A stretch of 64,000 nt of DNA, from assembly GCF_000802235.1 (NCBI RefSeq), contig NZ_JTDL01000016.1, positions 1 through 64,000 of the forward strand. The letters are read 5' to 3'. Shown here one piece after another: positions 1 through 8,966 of this stretch. Source of the stretch: Sinomonas humi (GTDB taxonomy: Bacteria; Actinomycetota; Actinomycetes; Actinomycetales; Micrococcaceae). The notes under the pieces were generated by a model. That model was not told where the DNA came from. It saw nothing but the letters and a program-made list of their open reading frames with translations, and made no database searches. The translations under genes were made by a program, and so were the position numbers. How positions within the stretch are numbered: the stretch's first letter is position 1; each line of letters starts with the position of its first letter.

Positions 1-151
1 GCGCGTCGTCTACGACGAACGCACCGTGGCGTTCTTCGACGAGCAGGGCACCGAGATCCTCGCCCACCCCAGACCGCCCGAGGGCACCAGATTCGTCTCC
101 CGCAGCGGCCTCAAGCACCCCGCCCCACCCAAAGCGCCCACACTCACGTGA
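1..151 (+). CDS. IS481-type transposase, C-terminal end (partial)
   Basis: The reading frame is open from the window edge to TGA at 149-151 and encodes the last 49 residues of a protein. The segment includes RVVYDERTVAFFDEQGTEI and ends in APTLT. Its wording, with a VYDERTVAFFDE-like stretch close to the C-terminus, resembles the tail of actinobacterial IS481/integrase-core transposases. The catalytic core lies outside the window, so activity cannot be judged. The tandem sites that follow immediately are typical of an insertion-sequence end and support the call. Family assignment is by recollection of the tail and is only moderately sure. Confidence 0.55.
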   Translation, partial: RVVYDERTVAFFDEQGTEILAHPRPPEGTRFVSRSGLKHPAPPKAPTLT

Positions 152-211
152 GACATGAACTGTCCACACTCACGCGAGACATGAACCGTCCACGATCACC
201 TGAGACATCAC
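141..211. mobile_element. Insertion-sequence terminus with tandem direct repeats
   Basis: Two adjacent 26-bp copies begin CACTCAC and contain GAGACATGAAC (141-166 and 167-192). A third, diverged copy ends in TGAGACATCAC (193-211). The first copy overlaps the last codons of the transposase-like frame. Repeated sites at an IS end commonly bind the transposase. No target-site duplication can be tested because the other end is outside the window. Confidence 0.5.
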
Positions 212-212
212 A

Positions 213-277
213 CGTTGAGAGGGGGGAGTTGGCGTACCCGAAACGTTGAGAGGGGGGAGTTGGCGTACCCGAGACGG
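213..277. repeat. Family 1 dispersed repeat, two 31-bp units
   Basis: Two tandem units with a 31-bp period start at 213 and 244. Each has CGTTGAGAGGGGGGAG followed by TTGGCGTACCCGA. The second unit ends exactly at the stop codon of purM, which is read towards it. The same unit, with the core GTACCCGAAAC and the same period, recurs nine times near 51451-51745. The function is unknown. Confidence 0.8.
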
Positions 278-1459
278 TCAGGCGTAGGCGTTGACGAGGC
301 GGACAGCCCCGCCGTCAACGCCCTTTGCGCCCTGAATGTGATCGGGATCGCTGGAGGCCCCGGCAGCCGAGGAGGCTCCGGCGTCGTCCGTTCCCACGCT
401 GCCCATCGCCCACGCCGGCACGCCTCGCTCGGCGAGCCTTGCGAGCGCCGCGTCTGCTGCCTCGGGGGCAACGATCGCCACCATGCCGACACCCAGATTG
501 AGCGTCCGCTCGAGGTCCGCCTGCGGGACGTTCCCGAGTTCGGCGACGAGCTTGAAGATGGCGGGGAGTTCCCAAGTCGAGCGGTCGACGGTCGCGAGCA
601 GGCCCTTGGGCAGCACGCGAGCGAGGTTGGCAGCAAGACCGCCGCCGGTGACGTGGCTGAATCCACGAAGCGGAAGATCGGACCCGCCGGCACTGCCGTT
701 GAGGCTGTGGACGAGGTCGAGGCAGTCGGCTGCATACACGCGGGTCGGCTCGAGCAGCTCCTCGCCCAGCGTGCGTCCGAGCTCTGAGACCTGGCGGTCC
801 AAGGCCCATCCCGCATGGTTGATGACCCGGCGCACGAGGGAGTACCCGTTCGAATGGATCCCCGAGGAAGCCATGCCGATGACGACGTCGCCCGCCTTGA
901 CCCGCTCCGGGCCCAGAAGCGCGTCGGCCTCGACGACACCCGTTGCCGCGCCCGCGACGTCGTACTCGTTCTGCCCAAGGAGGCCGGGGTGCTCGGCCGT
1001 TTCCCCGCCCACAAGCGCCGTGCCCGCCTGAGCGCACGCTGCGGCAATTCCGCGCACGATGCCGGCGATCCGCTCAGGAACAACCTTGCCGCAGGCGATG
1101 TAGTCGGTCATGTACAGGGGCTCGGCGCCCACTACGACAATGTCGTCCACGACCATGCCCACGAGGTCGAAGCCGATGGTGTCGTGCACATCCATGGCTT
1201 GGGCGATGGCGACTTTCGTGCCTACGCCATCAGTCGACGTCGCGAGCAGAGGGCGTCGGTAGGTGAGGAGCCTGCTCACGTCGAACAGGCCGGCGAAACC
1301 GCCGACGCCGCCCAGCACCGATGCGCTGTGAGTCGCCTTGACGGCGTCCTTCATGAGTTCGACGGCGCGGTCCCCCGCTTCGACGTCGACGCCGGCAGCG
1401 GCATAAGTGATGCCCGTCGCGGCGGGGGAAGTGGTGGGCTGGGGAACGGAGTTCGTCAT
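278..1459 (-). CDS. purM: Phosphoribosylformylglycinamidine cyclo-ligase (AIR synthetase)
   Basis: The 393-residue protein should catalyse ATP-dependent ring closure of FGAM to AIR, the fifth step of de novo purine synthesis, in the cytoplasm. Family motifs are present: GGVGGFAGLFDVSR near residue 50, DGVGTKVAIAQAMD near 77, and GGETAEHPG near 150. The N-terminus carries a short Ser/Pro/Thr-rich lead before ITYAAAGVD, which is common in Actinobacteria. The ATG overlaps the stop of purF by four bases, so the two genes are translationally coupled. About 50 C-terminal residues, which include a GASSAAGASS stretch, are low in complexity. A dispersed 31-bp repeat begins right after the stop codon. 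Confidence 0.95.
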   Translation of the reverse strand: MTNSVPQPTTSPAATGITYAAAGVDVEAGDRAVELMKDAVKATHSASVLGGVGGFAGLFDVSRLLTYRRPLLATSTDGVGTKVAIAQAMDVHDTIGFDLVGMVVDDIVVVGAEPLYMTDYIACGKVVPERIAGIVRGIAAACAQAGTALVGGETAEHPGLLGQNEYDVAGAATGVVEADALLGPERVKAGDVVIGMASSGIHSNGYSLVRRVINHAGWALDRQVSELGRTLGEELLEPTRVYAADCLDLVHSLNGSAGGSDLPLRGFSHVTGGGLAANLARVLPKGLLATVDRSTWELPAIFKLVAELGNVPQADLERTLNLGVGMVAIVAPEAADAALARLAERGVPAWAMGSVGTDDAGASSAAGASSDPDHIQGAKGVDGGAVRLVNAYA

Positions 1460-3054
1460 ACGTTGGCCTCGTCGCGGTCTGCGGGGGTCAGGAGGGGTTC
1501 AAGTTCCGAATCGGGCCCCGGATCGCAGCCAGCCGCGCCAGGGCGGTCGGCCGGATCGGTGGTGGCCCCGTCTTCGGTCGCCTCGGACGTTACTTCACGC
1601 TCGAGGAGGTTCTTGCCGAGCTTGTCGGCGCTCGGGAGCTCGATGGGGTACGTGCCGGTGAAGCACGCCGTGCAGAGGCGCTCGCGAGGCTGTTGGGTCG
1701 CGGTGATCATCCCGTCCTCCGAGATGTAGCCGAGCGAGTCCGCGCCGATAGCCTGGGAGATTTCCTCGACCGTGGCGCCATTGGCTATGAGCTCGGCACG
1801 CGAAGCGAAGTCAATTCCGTAGAAGCAGGGCCATTTGACGGGCGGCGACGAGATCTTGACGTGGACCTCCTTCGCGCCGGCCTCCCGCAGCATGCGCACA
1901 ATCGCCCGCTGGGTGTTGCCGCGCACGATGGAGTCGTCCACGACCACCACACGCTTGCCGCGGATCACCGACTCAAGGGCGTTGAGCTTGAGCCGGATAC
2001 CCAACTGCCGCAACGTCTGCGAGGGCTGGATGAACGTTCGACCCACGTACGAGTTCTTGACGAAGCCGTGCGCGAACGGGATGCCCGATTCTTCGGCGTA
2101 GCCGACTGCGGCCGGCGTGCCGGACTCGGGGACCGGAATGACGATGTCGGCCTCGTGAGTGTTCTCGCGAGCGAGCTGGCGGCCCATCTCGACGCGCGAT
2201 TCGTACACCGAACGTCCCGCGATGCTCGCATCCGGACGTGCCAGATAGACGTACTCGAAGACGCAGCCCGCGGGAGTGGGCTTGCCGAAATGCTGCGAGC
2301 GGACGCCCTTCTCGTCGATCGCGATGAACTCGCCGGGCTCGATCTCCCGAATGAAGCTCGCTCCCACGGTCGCCAACGCCGACTGCTCAGACGCGACCAC
2401 CCAGCCACGCTCGAGGCGGCCAAGGCAGAGGGGGCGGATGCCGTATGTGTCCCGTGCGGCGTAGAGGGTCCCCTCGTCCATGAACACGAAGCAGAACCCG
2501 CCGCGGATCTTGGGCAGGAGCGCCATCGCGGTTTCCTCGAGAGTCTGCCCCTTCTCGCCCGCCAGCAGTGCCGTGACGAGCGCCGTGTCCGAGGTGTTGC
2601 CCTGCTTCATCTCGCCCGTGAGATGGCCGCCCGTGAGCTCTTCGATCATGTCGCGGAGTTCGGCGGTGTTGGTCAGATTGCCGTTGTGGGCGAGGGCGAC
2701 GGTTCCGTTGGCGGTCGCCCCGAGGGTCGGCTGCGCGTTCGCCCAGTGGCTCGCGCCCGTAGTCGAGTAGCGGCAGTGGCCGACGGCGATGTGCCCGGTG
2801 AGCGTGTTGAGAGTCGACTCGTCGAACACCTGCGAAACGAGGCCCATGTCCTTGTACACACTGATCCGCGCGCCGTCGCTCGCGGCGATGCCCGCGGACT
2901 CCTGTCCGCGGTGCTGTAGGGCGTACAGGCCATAGTAGGTGAGCTTGGCGACCTCTTCGCCGGGTGCCCACACACCGAAGACGCCACAGGCGTCCTTCGG
3001 TCCTTTGTCGATTGGGTCTAGGTCAAGTGAGAGGAGTCCGTCACCGCGTACCAC
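1456..3054 (-). CDS. purF: Amidophosphoribosyltransferase
   Basis: The 532-residue enzyme makes phosphoribosylamine from PRPP and glutamine, the first committed step of purine synthesis. The glutaminase nucleophile is Cys23 in DACGVFGVW, exposed after removal of a 22-residue propeptide, as in the Bacillus-type enzyme. The PRPP-binding motif VVVVDDSIVRGNT lies near residue 360. The cysteines CFYGID and CTACFTGTYP match the ligands of the 4Fe-4S cluster in this subtype. The chosen start is GTG. It gives the short propeptide expected and has no strong Shine-Dalgarno sequence. The C-terminal 50 residues are a low-complexity acidic/Pro tail. Confidence 0.95.
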   Translation of the reverse strand: MVRGDGLLSLDLDPIDKGPKDACGVFGVWAPGEEVAKLTYYGLYALQHRGQESAGIAASDGARISVYKDMGLVSQVFDESTLNTLTGHIAVGHCRYSTTGASHWANAQPTLGATANGTVALAHNGNLTNTAELRDMIEELTGGHLTGEMKQGNTSDTALVTALLAGEKGQTLEETAMALLPKIRGGFCFVFMDEGTLYAARDTYGIRPLCLGRLERGWVVASEQSALATVGASFIREIEPGEFIAIDEKGVRSQHFGKPTPAGCVFEYVYLARPDASIAGRSVYESRVEMGRQLARENTHEADIVIPVPESGTPAAVGYAEESGIPFAHGFVKNSYVGRTFIQPSQTLRQLGIRLKLNALESVIRGKRVVVVDDSIVRGNTQRAIVRMLREAGAKEVHVKISSPPVKWPCFYGIDFASRAELIANGATVEEISQAIGADSLGYISEDGMITATQQPRERLCTACFTGTYPIELPSADKLGKNLLEREVTSEATEDGATTDPADRPGAAGCDPGPDSELEPLLTPADRDEANV

Positions 3055-3089
3055 TGGCCAATTGTCTCATGACCGGGAGGGGCCCCGTT

Positions 3090-3386
3090 TCAGGAGGTTG
3101 CGCCCTCGTCATCTGCCTCGTCGGGAAGCTCCTCAACGGTCGCGCGGCGCGCTCGTTTGATGCTCACGCGGTCGACGATGAGCACCGCGACTCCACCGAC
3201 TAGGACGCCAACGGCGACGAACAGGACAAGGAAGTATCCGAACGCCGATTGACTCGTGTAGCCATCCGGTAGATCGCCTCCGGAACCGAAGATGACGGCC
3301 GCAATGGCGCCGAGAAGGCCGCCTGTTACGAGGAACGGGACGAACTTCGGGGCACGGCGAACGGTGATCTGGCGCTGCGAGGGCAT
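3090..3386 (-). CDS. Small two-helix membrane protein next to purF
   Basis: This 98-residue protein has a basic N-terminus (RQITVRRAPKFVP), two hydrophobic segments (about residues 17-33 and 50-70) separated by a Gly/Asp loop, and a charged cytoplasmic tail rich in Arg then Glu/Asp. Small membrane proteins of this design are frequent beside purF/purM in Actinobacteria, but I know of no assigned function. TACCCT lies six bases before the ATG with no ribosome-binding site, which suggests a leaderless transcript. It is transcribed towards purF, 35 bp away, and may be co-transcribed. Confidence 0.8.
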   Translation of the reverse strand: MPSQRQITVRRAPKFVPFLVTGGLLGAIAAVIFGSGGDLPDGYTSQSAFGYFLVLFVAVGVLVGGVAVLIVDRVSIKRARRATVEELPDEADDEGATS

Positions 3387-3437
3387 GTATCTAGGGTACC
3401 GAGTTTCGTGCTGCAGGATTCAACGACCTGGACGATG

Positions 3438-3473
3438 GGGTGGGTCCCGGCGCAGACGGCACAGGACCCACCC
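3438..3473 (-). terminator. Hairpin downstream of the RCC1-repeat gene
   Basis: GGGTGGGTCC pairs with GGACCCACCC, a perfect 10-bp stem with a 16-base loop. It lies 16 bases past the stop codon of the minus-strand RCC1 gene. It has no clear U tract, as is usual for high-GC Actinobacteria. Confidence 0.65.
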
Positions 3474-3488
3474 AGTTGGTCTTAGAGG

Positions 3489-5111
3489 CTACTTTCGAGC
3501 GAAGACCCCACCGTGGCTGTTGGGGAAGAAGCCAGCCGCAACAACTGGAACGCCTGGAGCGGTCAGCGCGCGCACTGGGTTGGTGAGGTAGACGGTGGTG
3601 GTTCCGTTGGCGCCCTGACCATAAGCGCCGTAGCCCCAGTTCCACACTGAGCCGTCCGCGAGGCGGATGTGGGTTCCGTAGTAGCTGAGCGCCATCTCGG
3701 TGATCGTGCCGGCGGGTAGGCCGCCGGCGTAGGGAGCAGCGTAGACCCGGCTTGCCTCGCTCGAGGGCGAATGGACGTAGTACGAGCCGTAGCCCCACGT
3801 GTAAACCGTGTTGTCGCTTCTCAGCGCGGCGCTGTGGTACGCCTCGTGGTAGAACTTCGGCAGCTGTGCGACCCCAGTCAGCGGCGTTCCGGGACCCGTG
3901 AGCACGGGCGCGGCGTAGTTCTGGTTGGAGTTGCTGCCGTTGGCGTTCATTCCGCCGGCGCCGTAGCCCCAGCTGTACACCATGCCGTTTCGTAGTGCCA
4001 AGCCTCCCTTGAAGCGCCCTCGGATCTGGCTTACCCCTGAGATCGGCGTACCGTCCTGAAGGATGACGGGCTTCATGACCGACTGATTGCCGCTGAGGCC
4101 TGTTCCGAGGTCAGACTGGTCGTTGATGCCCCAAGTCCAGACCCGGCCCTTGGTGTCGAGAGCGATCCCGCCCGTGTATCCGGCAGAGATCGCGGTAATG
4201 AACACGTCCGGTTGCGGATTGATGACGACTTTCGGCGCGTTGGTGTCCGGGCCGAAGGTTGCGTTGCCCAGCGAACCGGTGGACGTGTTGAAGCCCCAAG
4301 AGAAGACGCGGCCGTGGGTCGTGAGGACGTACCCGCCGCCCGTGAAGGCGACAGTGTCTACAAACTTCTCTCCCGGCAGCAGAGCCGATGCACCGCCGAA
4401 TCCGAAGATCCCGGCAATGGTCGGGGTGGTTCCGGGGGCACAGGCGTTGGAGCCAGCTCCGTGGCTCCACAGCGTGTTGTCACTCCGGATGAGGTAGCTG
4501 TTGTGATCGCGGTAGCCTCCGGCCAGGGCAATGATCGACTTGGAGCCGAGGGTGCCTGGGCCGTTGAGGTTCTCGGGCGTTACAGCATACGTCTGGAGCA
4601 GGGCGCCGCTGCGGTAGAGCGTGGTCGCGAGATTCTCACCCCACACGATGCCGTCGGTCGCGGGCGGGACCGGGTTCAGGGCGACGATGAGAGTTGTGGT
4701 CCCGGGTGTAAAGCCGGAGGAGCTAGCCGCGAGCGGCGCGCTGCCCACGTTGCCGGGTGCCACGACGCCGTTGACGGTGAAGGTTCCGTCGACTGGATTG
4801 ACCGCGGCAGTTCCCGGGCCACTCCAACCCGGCGGATAGGTGAGCGTCACTGTCGCGGGTAGCGAGGTCCCCACGTTCGGCACAACCTTGCCCGTGATCG
4901 AGCCGTAGGTCATACCCGGGCCCACGATGTATTCGGGGTAGTCGAACAGGATGACGCCCCCCGTCGGGGATGCGGCCGCGAGGGGCGTGGCAACCACTGC
5001 GAGGGCGACGGGTACGGACCACGCGGCAGTGCGGGTGATGGTCCGCCGCGGGATGCCCTCGGTCGTGGGTTTCTCGCCGTTCGGGGGGCCGGGGACAGTG
5101 GGCTCGGGCAT
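3489..5111 (-). CDS. Secreted RCC1-repeat (beta-propeller) protein
   Basis: The 540-residue protein starts with a polar region, then a twin-arginine-like signal (RRTITRTAAWSVPVALAVV, residues about 22-40) and an Ala-rich cleavage region ending in AAASP. Residues 50-150 look like an Ig-like or surface domain of beta strands. From about residue 160 to the end are RCC1-type blades, recognised by repeated WGYGAYGQG, WGINDQSDLG, FSWGFNTSTGSLG and ALRSDNTVYTWG motifs. RCC1 propellers bind protein or DNA in eukaryotes. In secreted bacterial proteins the partner is unknown, so a surface or extracellular binding role is only inferred. It is divergent from an AraC-type regulator 244 bp away, which may control it. 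Confidence 0.8.
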   Translation of the reverse strand: MPEPTVPGPPNGEKPTTEGIPRRTITRTAAWSVPVALAVVATPLAAASPTGGVILFDYPEYIVGPGMTYGSITGKVVPNVGTSLPATVTLTYPPGWSGPGTAAVNPVDGTFTVNGVVAPGNVGSAPLAASSSGFTPGTTTLIVALNPVPPATDGIVWGENLATTLYRSGALLQTYAVTPENLNGPGTLGSKSIIALAGGYRDHNSYLIRSDNTLWSHGAGSNACAPGTTPTIAGIFGFGGASALLPGEKFVDTVAFTGGGYVLTTHGRVFSWGFNTSTGSLGNATFGPDTNAPKVVINPQPDVFITAISAGYTGGIALDTKGRVWTWGINDQSDLGTGLSGNQSVMKPVILQDGTPISGVSQIRGRFKGGLALRNGMVYSWGYGAGGMNANGSNSNQNYAAPVLTGPGTPLTGVAQLPKFYHEAYHSAALRSDNTVYTWGYGSYYVHSPSSEASRVYAAPYAGGLPAGTITEMALSYYGTHIRLADGSVWNWGYGAYGQGANGTTTVYLTNPVRALTAPGVPVVAAGFFPNSHGGVFARK

Positions 5112-5355
5112 GCTGACTCTTTCTCACAGGAATTCGTTGATGGCGACTTCGAGCGGAAGCCGGACATTCTGAACCGTAGAGGTGCGATGAGGCGCACGCG
5201 GTGCAAAGTGCAGATCTGCGCCAAGAGGCCAGCACTATCCGTCTAAGTGGTGCCGACCGCCGTTTATCGTGTGGGGAAAGTCGCGACCCGAGCGTCTCAC
5301 AGACCCGGCAGGGCGCTGACTGAATTCTCGATTTGAGTGGCGCACAGGGGGACGT

Positions 5356-6243
5356 GTGGTTAAGAGATGGGTCGACGGGAATCAGCATGACTTCCTCGGG
5401 GCCGAGGGCGTTGCCGAGCTGGGAGGACTGGTTGAACCACTTGGCGAAGCGGGAGGCTTCGCCCTGCGGCTGAGAGCCGTCCGTGCCGGCCACATGGTCT
5501 TGACCTATGTGGCCGCGACCGAATGCCGCTCCACGGGCGTGGCGGTCTTCCCCTCAAGGGAGGACTGCGTTCACCTCGTGCTGCCATTCGACACACAGTT
5601 CCGCGTCGAAGAGTCCACTGTCCCACCCGGCGGCATGGTGGCGATGCGGGAGGGCGCGCCCGTTGAACTGCGTCTCGAGGCACCGGGCAGGGCCCTCGTG
5701 GTGAGCATGACGAAGGGAGTTGGGCCGGCCGAAGTCGCCTTCTCCGTGGACACGCCCTATCTTCTCCGTGGAGCCTCGACGAGCATGGCAGCCGTTAGAG
5801 CGGTAGCGGAAGTGGTCTTCCGGTCCCCCGGGCGGGACGCAGGTGCCGCCGAACTGCTCCTCGGCCTTTCCACCGCCGTCCTCGTAGAAGCATCTATCAC
5901 GGCTTCTATTTCAGGGGACCGGGAGGAGCGGCTGGCTGTGGAAGCGTTGAGGGTCATCGCGCGGGAGTTCCGCAGCCGCGAACTGACGGCGAAGCAGTTG
6001 GCAGGGAGGGTTGGAGTCTCGGTTCGGGCGCTCCAACGTGCGTTCTCGACCAGGGGTGGCCTGGGGAACGTGATCCGTTCCTATCGGACTCAGGAAGCGA
6101 TCAGATTGCTGGGATTGAAGGATATGGAGGAGGCGACTTTCGAGGTGATTGCCAGAATGAGCGGATTCCTGGATGCCCGGGCAATGCGAAAGGCGATTAT
6201 TGGTGCCACGGGAATGCTGCCGGCACATCACCGGAGGAATTGA
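5356..6243 (+). CDS. AraC-type transcriptional regulator
   Basis: The 295-residue protein has a C-terminal AraC-type double helix-turn-helix. The first helix pair falls around LTAKQLAGRVGVSVRALQRAF and the second around ATFEVIARMSGFLDARAMRKA. The N-terminal 180 residues resemble the effector and dimerisation half of AraC-type regulators similar to those annotated AraC_binding_2, but no ligand can be read from sequence. Translation starts at GTG with a weak upstream GGGGGAC purine stretch. The gene is divergent from the RCC1-repeat surface protein and convergent with the urate permease, so the surface protein is its likeliest target. Confidence 0.85.
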   Translation: MVKRWVDGNQHDFLGAEGVAELGGLVEPLGEAGGFALRLRAVRAGHMVLTYVAATECRSTGVAVFPSREDCVHLVLPFDTQFRVEESTVPPGGMVAMREGAPVELRLEAPGRALVVSMTKGVGPAEVAFSVDTPYLLRGASTSMAAVRAVAEVVFRSPGRDAGAAELLLGLSTAVLVEASITASISGDREERLAVEALRVIAREFRSRELTAKQLAGRVGVSVRALQRAFSTRGGLGNVIRSYRTQEAIRLLGLKDMEEATFEVIARMSGFLDARAMRKAIIGATGMLPAHHRRN

Positions 6244-6280
6244 CTTGGTTTCCTAATACTCGAAGAGTCGGATCATAAAG

Positions 6281-6316
6281 GTAGGCCCTGCTCTCTAAGT
6301 GGAGAGCAGGGCCTAC
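6281..6316. terminator. Bidirectional terminator between araC-type gene and permease
   Basis: GTAGGCCCTGCTCTC pairs with GAGAGCAGGGCCTAC around a short loop, a perfect stem of about 15 bp. It lies between two convergent genes and can serve both. Confidence 0.8.
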
Positions 6317-6346
6317 TAGGTGTTTACTCAGTGCGCAATCTCAGTG

Positions 6347-7843
6347 TCAATGAACCTCGTGAGACGTCTCGACTTGGACTTCGTTGCCGTCCTTGTCGAA
6401 GATCTTCCCGTTCTCGCAGCGATCGCCCTCCTCGAGAGCATCCAGGACCACGATCGGCACCATGCGAGTCGGCGCCGCTGCGAACACCGACGGGCTGTTC
6501 GGAGTGCCGCGCCTGATGACGTTGAACAGGATGTTCAGCAGGACCGCCATGAGGGCCGCTGAGCTGATGCCCGAGGAGAAGATGACCTGGACCCAAGTCG
6601 GGAACTTCGAGTAGAACGTCGGGTCGACGACCGGAACGAGACCGAACGCGATCGACGTCGCGACGATGATCAGGTTCATGTTGTCCTTGTAGTCAACCTT
6701 CGAAAGCGTCCGGATACCCGACGCCGCGACGGTGCCGAAGAGGACGATCCCAGCACCGCCGAGAACCGGCATCGGTATGGCGGCGACAACGCGGCCGAGT
6801 ACGGGCATCAGGCCAAGGACCATGAGGACGACGCCGCCGGCAGCCACCGCGAAGCGGCTCTTGATTCCAGTGACTGCCACGAGGCCGACGTTCTGCGCGA
6901 AGGCGCTCTGCGTGAATCCGTTGAAGACCGGGGAGACCGCCGAGGACAGCATGTCTGCGCGGAGACCATTCGCGATCCGCTTCGAATCGATCTTGGCACC
7001 GGTAACCTCGGCAACGGCGAGGATGTCCGCCGTCGTCTCGGTCAGGATCACGAGGACGACGATGACCATCGAGATGATGGCCGCCGGCTCGAACGTTGGG
7101 AGACCGAAGTGGAACGGCTCCGGGAAGGCGAAGATCGGACCGTTGAGCACCTGCGAGAAGTCAGCCTTGCCGAGGAACACCGCGATGATCGTGCCGATGA
7201 TGATCGCCAACAGGATCGAGAGGCGCGAGACGACGCCGCTTCCGAGCTTGCTCAGGACCATGATGATGACGAGCGTGAGGGCCATGAGGCCGATGTTCGC
7301 GGGGCTCCCATAGTCCGGAGCGGACGAGGAATTGCCGAGCGCCCAGCCAGCAGCGACCGGGACGAGCGAGAGGCCGATCGTGGTGATCACCACGCCGGTC
7401 ACTACCGGTGGGAAGAAGTGGATGATCTGGGAGAAGAAGGGGGCAATGATCAGGCCGATGACAGAGGCGGCCATGACGGCGCCGAAGACGGCTGGCAGCC
7501 CTCCGCCGCCGTTCACGATTGCGAGCAGCGTCGCAACCGAGGCGAACGAGGTCCCCTGAACGAGTGGGAGGCGCGAGCCGAACCACTTGATGCCGAGAGT
7601 CTGCAGCAGGGTTGCAAGTCCGCCGATGAAGAGGCATGCCGTGATCAGCAGGGCAAGATCCGGCCCCTTGAGCCCGGCGGCCGAACCGATGATGAGCGGC
7701 GGTGCAATGATGCCGCCGTACATCGTGAGCACGTGCTGGATGCCATAGGCGAACGCCGTGGAAACAGGCAGCTTCTGGTTCTCTGGGCTCGTCGTCTCCG
7801 TGCTGGGATCAGCAACAGAGACCGGCGCTGTCTTTCGGGACAT
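6347..7843 (-). CDS. NCS2-family urate/xanthine permease
   Basis: The 498-residue protein has about 12-14 hydrophobic segments and the NCS2 signature around QNVGLVAVTGIKSR near residue 320. The family imports uracil, xanthine or urate with protons. Its position beside urate oxidase makes urate or xanthine the likely substrate. The ATG at 7843 is preferred over upstream possibilities because AAGGAGG lies seven bases before it. A hairpin separates it from the urate oxidase gene, so it probably has its own promoter. No copy of the island's operator motif was seen in its upstream region. Confidence 0.9.
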   Translation of the reverse strand: MSRKTAPVSVADPSTETTSPENQKLPVSTAFAYGIQHVLTMYGGIIAPPLIIGSAAGLKGPDLALLITACLFIGGLATLLQTLGIKWFGSRLPLVQGTSFASVATLLAIVNGGGGLPAVFGAVMAASVIGLIIAPFFSQIIHFFPPVVTGVVITTIGLSLVPVAAGWALGNSSSAPDYGSPANIGLMALTLVIIMVLSKLGSGVVSRLSILLAIIIGTIIAVFLGKADFSQVLNGPIFAFPEPFHFGLPTFEPAAIISMVIVVLVILTETTADILAVAEVTGAKIDSKRIANGLRADMLSSAVSPVFNGFTQSAFAQNVGLVAVTGIKSRFAVAAGGVVLMVLGLMPVLGRVVAAIPMPVLGGAGIVLFGTVAASGIRTLSKVDYKDNMNLIIVATSIAFGLVPVVDPTFYSKFPTWVQVIFSSGISSAALMAVLLNILFNVIRRGTPNSPSVFAAAPTRMVPIVVLDALEEGDRCENGKIFDKDGNEVQVETSHEVH

Positions 7844-7942
7844 AGCAGACCTCCTTGTCAGCTTTGAATACCGAGTGCGCAACTGAGGGTGGTGATGGTG
7901 GGTTGGGTGGGCAATGGATCAGGTGATGCGACGGAAAGGGCG

Positions 7943-7977
7943 GGCGACGGCGGCCGGAGTTCACCGCCGTCGTCCGC
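7943..7977 (-). terminator. Hairpin after urate oxidase gene
   Basis: CGACGGCGG and CCGCCGTCG form a perfect 9-bp stem, extended by imperfect pairing of GCGGG-type flanks. It lies 45 bases past the stop of the urate oxidase gene on its strand. Confidence 0.6.
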
Positions 7978-8022
7978 GCCTTACTCAGGTGGTGCGGAGT
8001 GAGCGAGAAAGGATGGCCCGGC

Positions 8023-8961
8023 TCAGCAGAAGCCGGCGATGCCGTCCCAGGCGTTACCGGGGTCGGAGATGCTCTCACGCTCGAAGTTCGCCTCGATGAG
8101 GCCGTACGGGCGGTCAGCCGCGTAGAAGACCTCGTTCGGGTTGTCGAGGCCGAACGGGGTCAGGTCGACGACGAAGTGGTGCTTGTTCGGCGTCGAGAAC
8201 CGGACCTCGTCGATCTCGGGATGCGCGTCCAGGACCTTCTGGGCCATCTGGAAGAGCGTCTGCTGGAGGGCGTACGAGTAGCCCTCGGTGAAGCCCTCGA
8301 GCAGGAGGGCCTTGACGTCGTCGTACGCCTTGTTGAAGTCGACGGTGCCGTTGGCGATCGCCTCGTTGTTGTAGCGCCAGCGTGCGGAGACGTCGGTTGC
8401 GAGGATCCGGTCCGTCGTTTCCTGAAGGGTGGTGAAGCGGTCCTTCGGGTAGCCGACGAAGCCGGACTCAGTGGACTTCAGGACCGTGAGGTCGTTGAGG
8501 CCCGAGATGACGTAGACGTTGTCGCCATCCTTGGTCACGACGGCGTTGCGGACCTCCTGGCCCTTGCGGACGAAGGAGTGGTCGTGGCCCTCGCCGTGGG
8601 CGATGATGCGCTCCCAGGCGCACTGCTCGGCTTCCCAGCGTCCCCCGGTGACCCAGCCGAACTCCGACGTGAAGTGGTTCGCGAGCCGGATGAGGAACTC
8701 CTCGGGGGAGCCGATTCCCTCGCGGGCCAGGCCGTAGACGGTGTTCTTCTGGGTGTCGGTCGGGACGACGTGGCCGTTGTCGCCGTCGAGGTGTGCCGCC
8801 TCGAAGTCGCCCCGCAGCTGCGAGGTGACGTTGAGGTCCTCGATCTCGTGGCGGGCCGTGTCACGGGTGATCTTGACGACCCGGACCTCGGCCTTGCCGT
8901 ACTGGTTCTTGCCCAGGACGATCTTGCTGGCGGTGTTCTCTCCAGTGTTGTTCTGCGCCAT
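8023..8961 (-). CDS. pucL: Urate oxidase (factor-independent urate hydroxylase)
   Basis: The 312-residue cofactor-free enzyme oxidises urate to 5-hydroxyisourate with O2 and releases H2O2. Two T-fold domains are visible. The N-terminal half contains LGKNQYGKAEVRVVKI and the catalytic threonine context VVPTDTQKNTVYGLA. The C-terminal half contains RFSTPNKHHFVVDL and ends LIEANFERE. Length and motifs match bacterial uricases. It is last in the operon uraD-HIU hydrolase-uricase, five bases after the hydrolase stop. The product is unstable, so tight coupling with the next two enzymes makes sense. The H2O2 by-product may explain the nearby peroxiredoxin gene. Confidence 0.96.
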   Translation of the reverse strand: MAQNNTGENTASKIVLGKNQYGKAEVRVVKITRDTARHEIEDLNVTSQLRGDFEAAHLDGDNGHVVPTDTQKNTVYGLAREGIGSPEEFLIRLANHFTSEFGWVTGGRWEAEQCAWERIIAHGEGHDHSFVRKGQEVRNAVVTKDGDNVYVISGLNDLTVLKSTESGFVGYPKDRFTTLQETTDRILATDVSARWRYNNEAIANGTVDFNKAYDDVKALLLEGFTEGYSYALQQTLFQMAQKVLDAHPEIDEVRFSTPNKHHFVVDLTPFGLDNPNEVFYAADRPYGLIEANFERESISDPGNAWDGIAGFC

Positions 8962-8966
8962 GGTGC

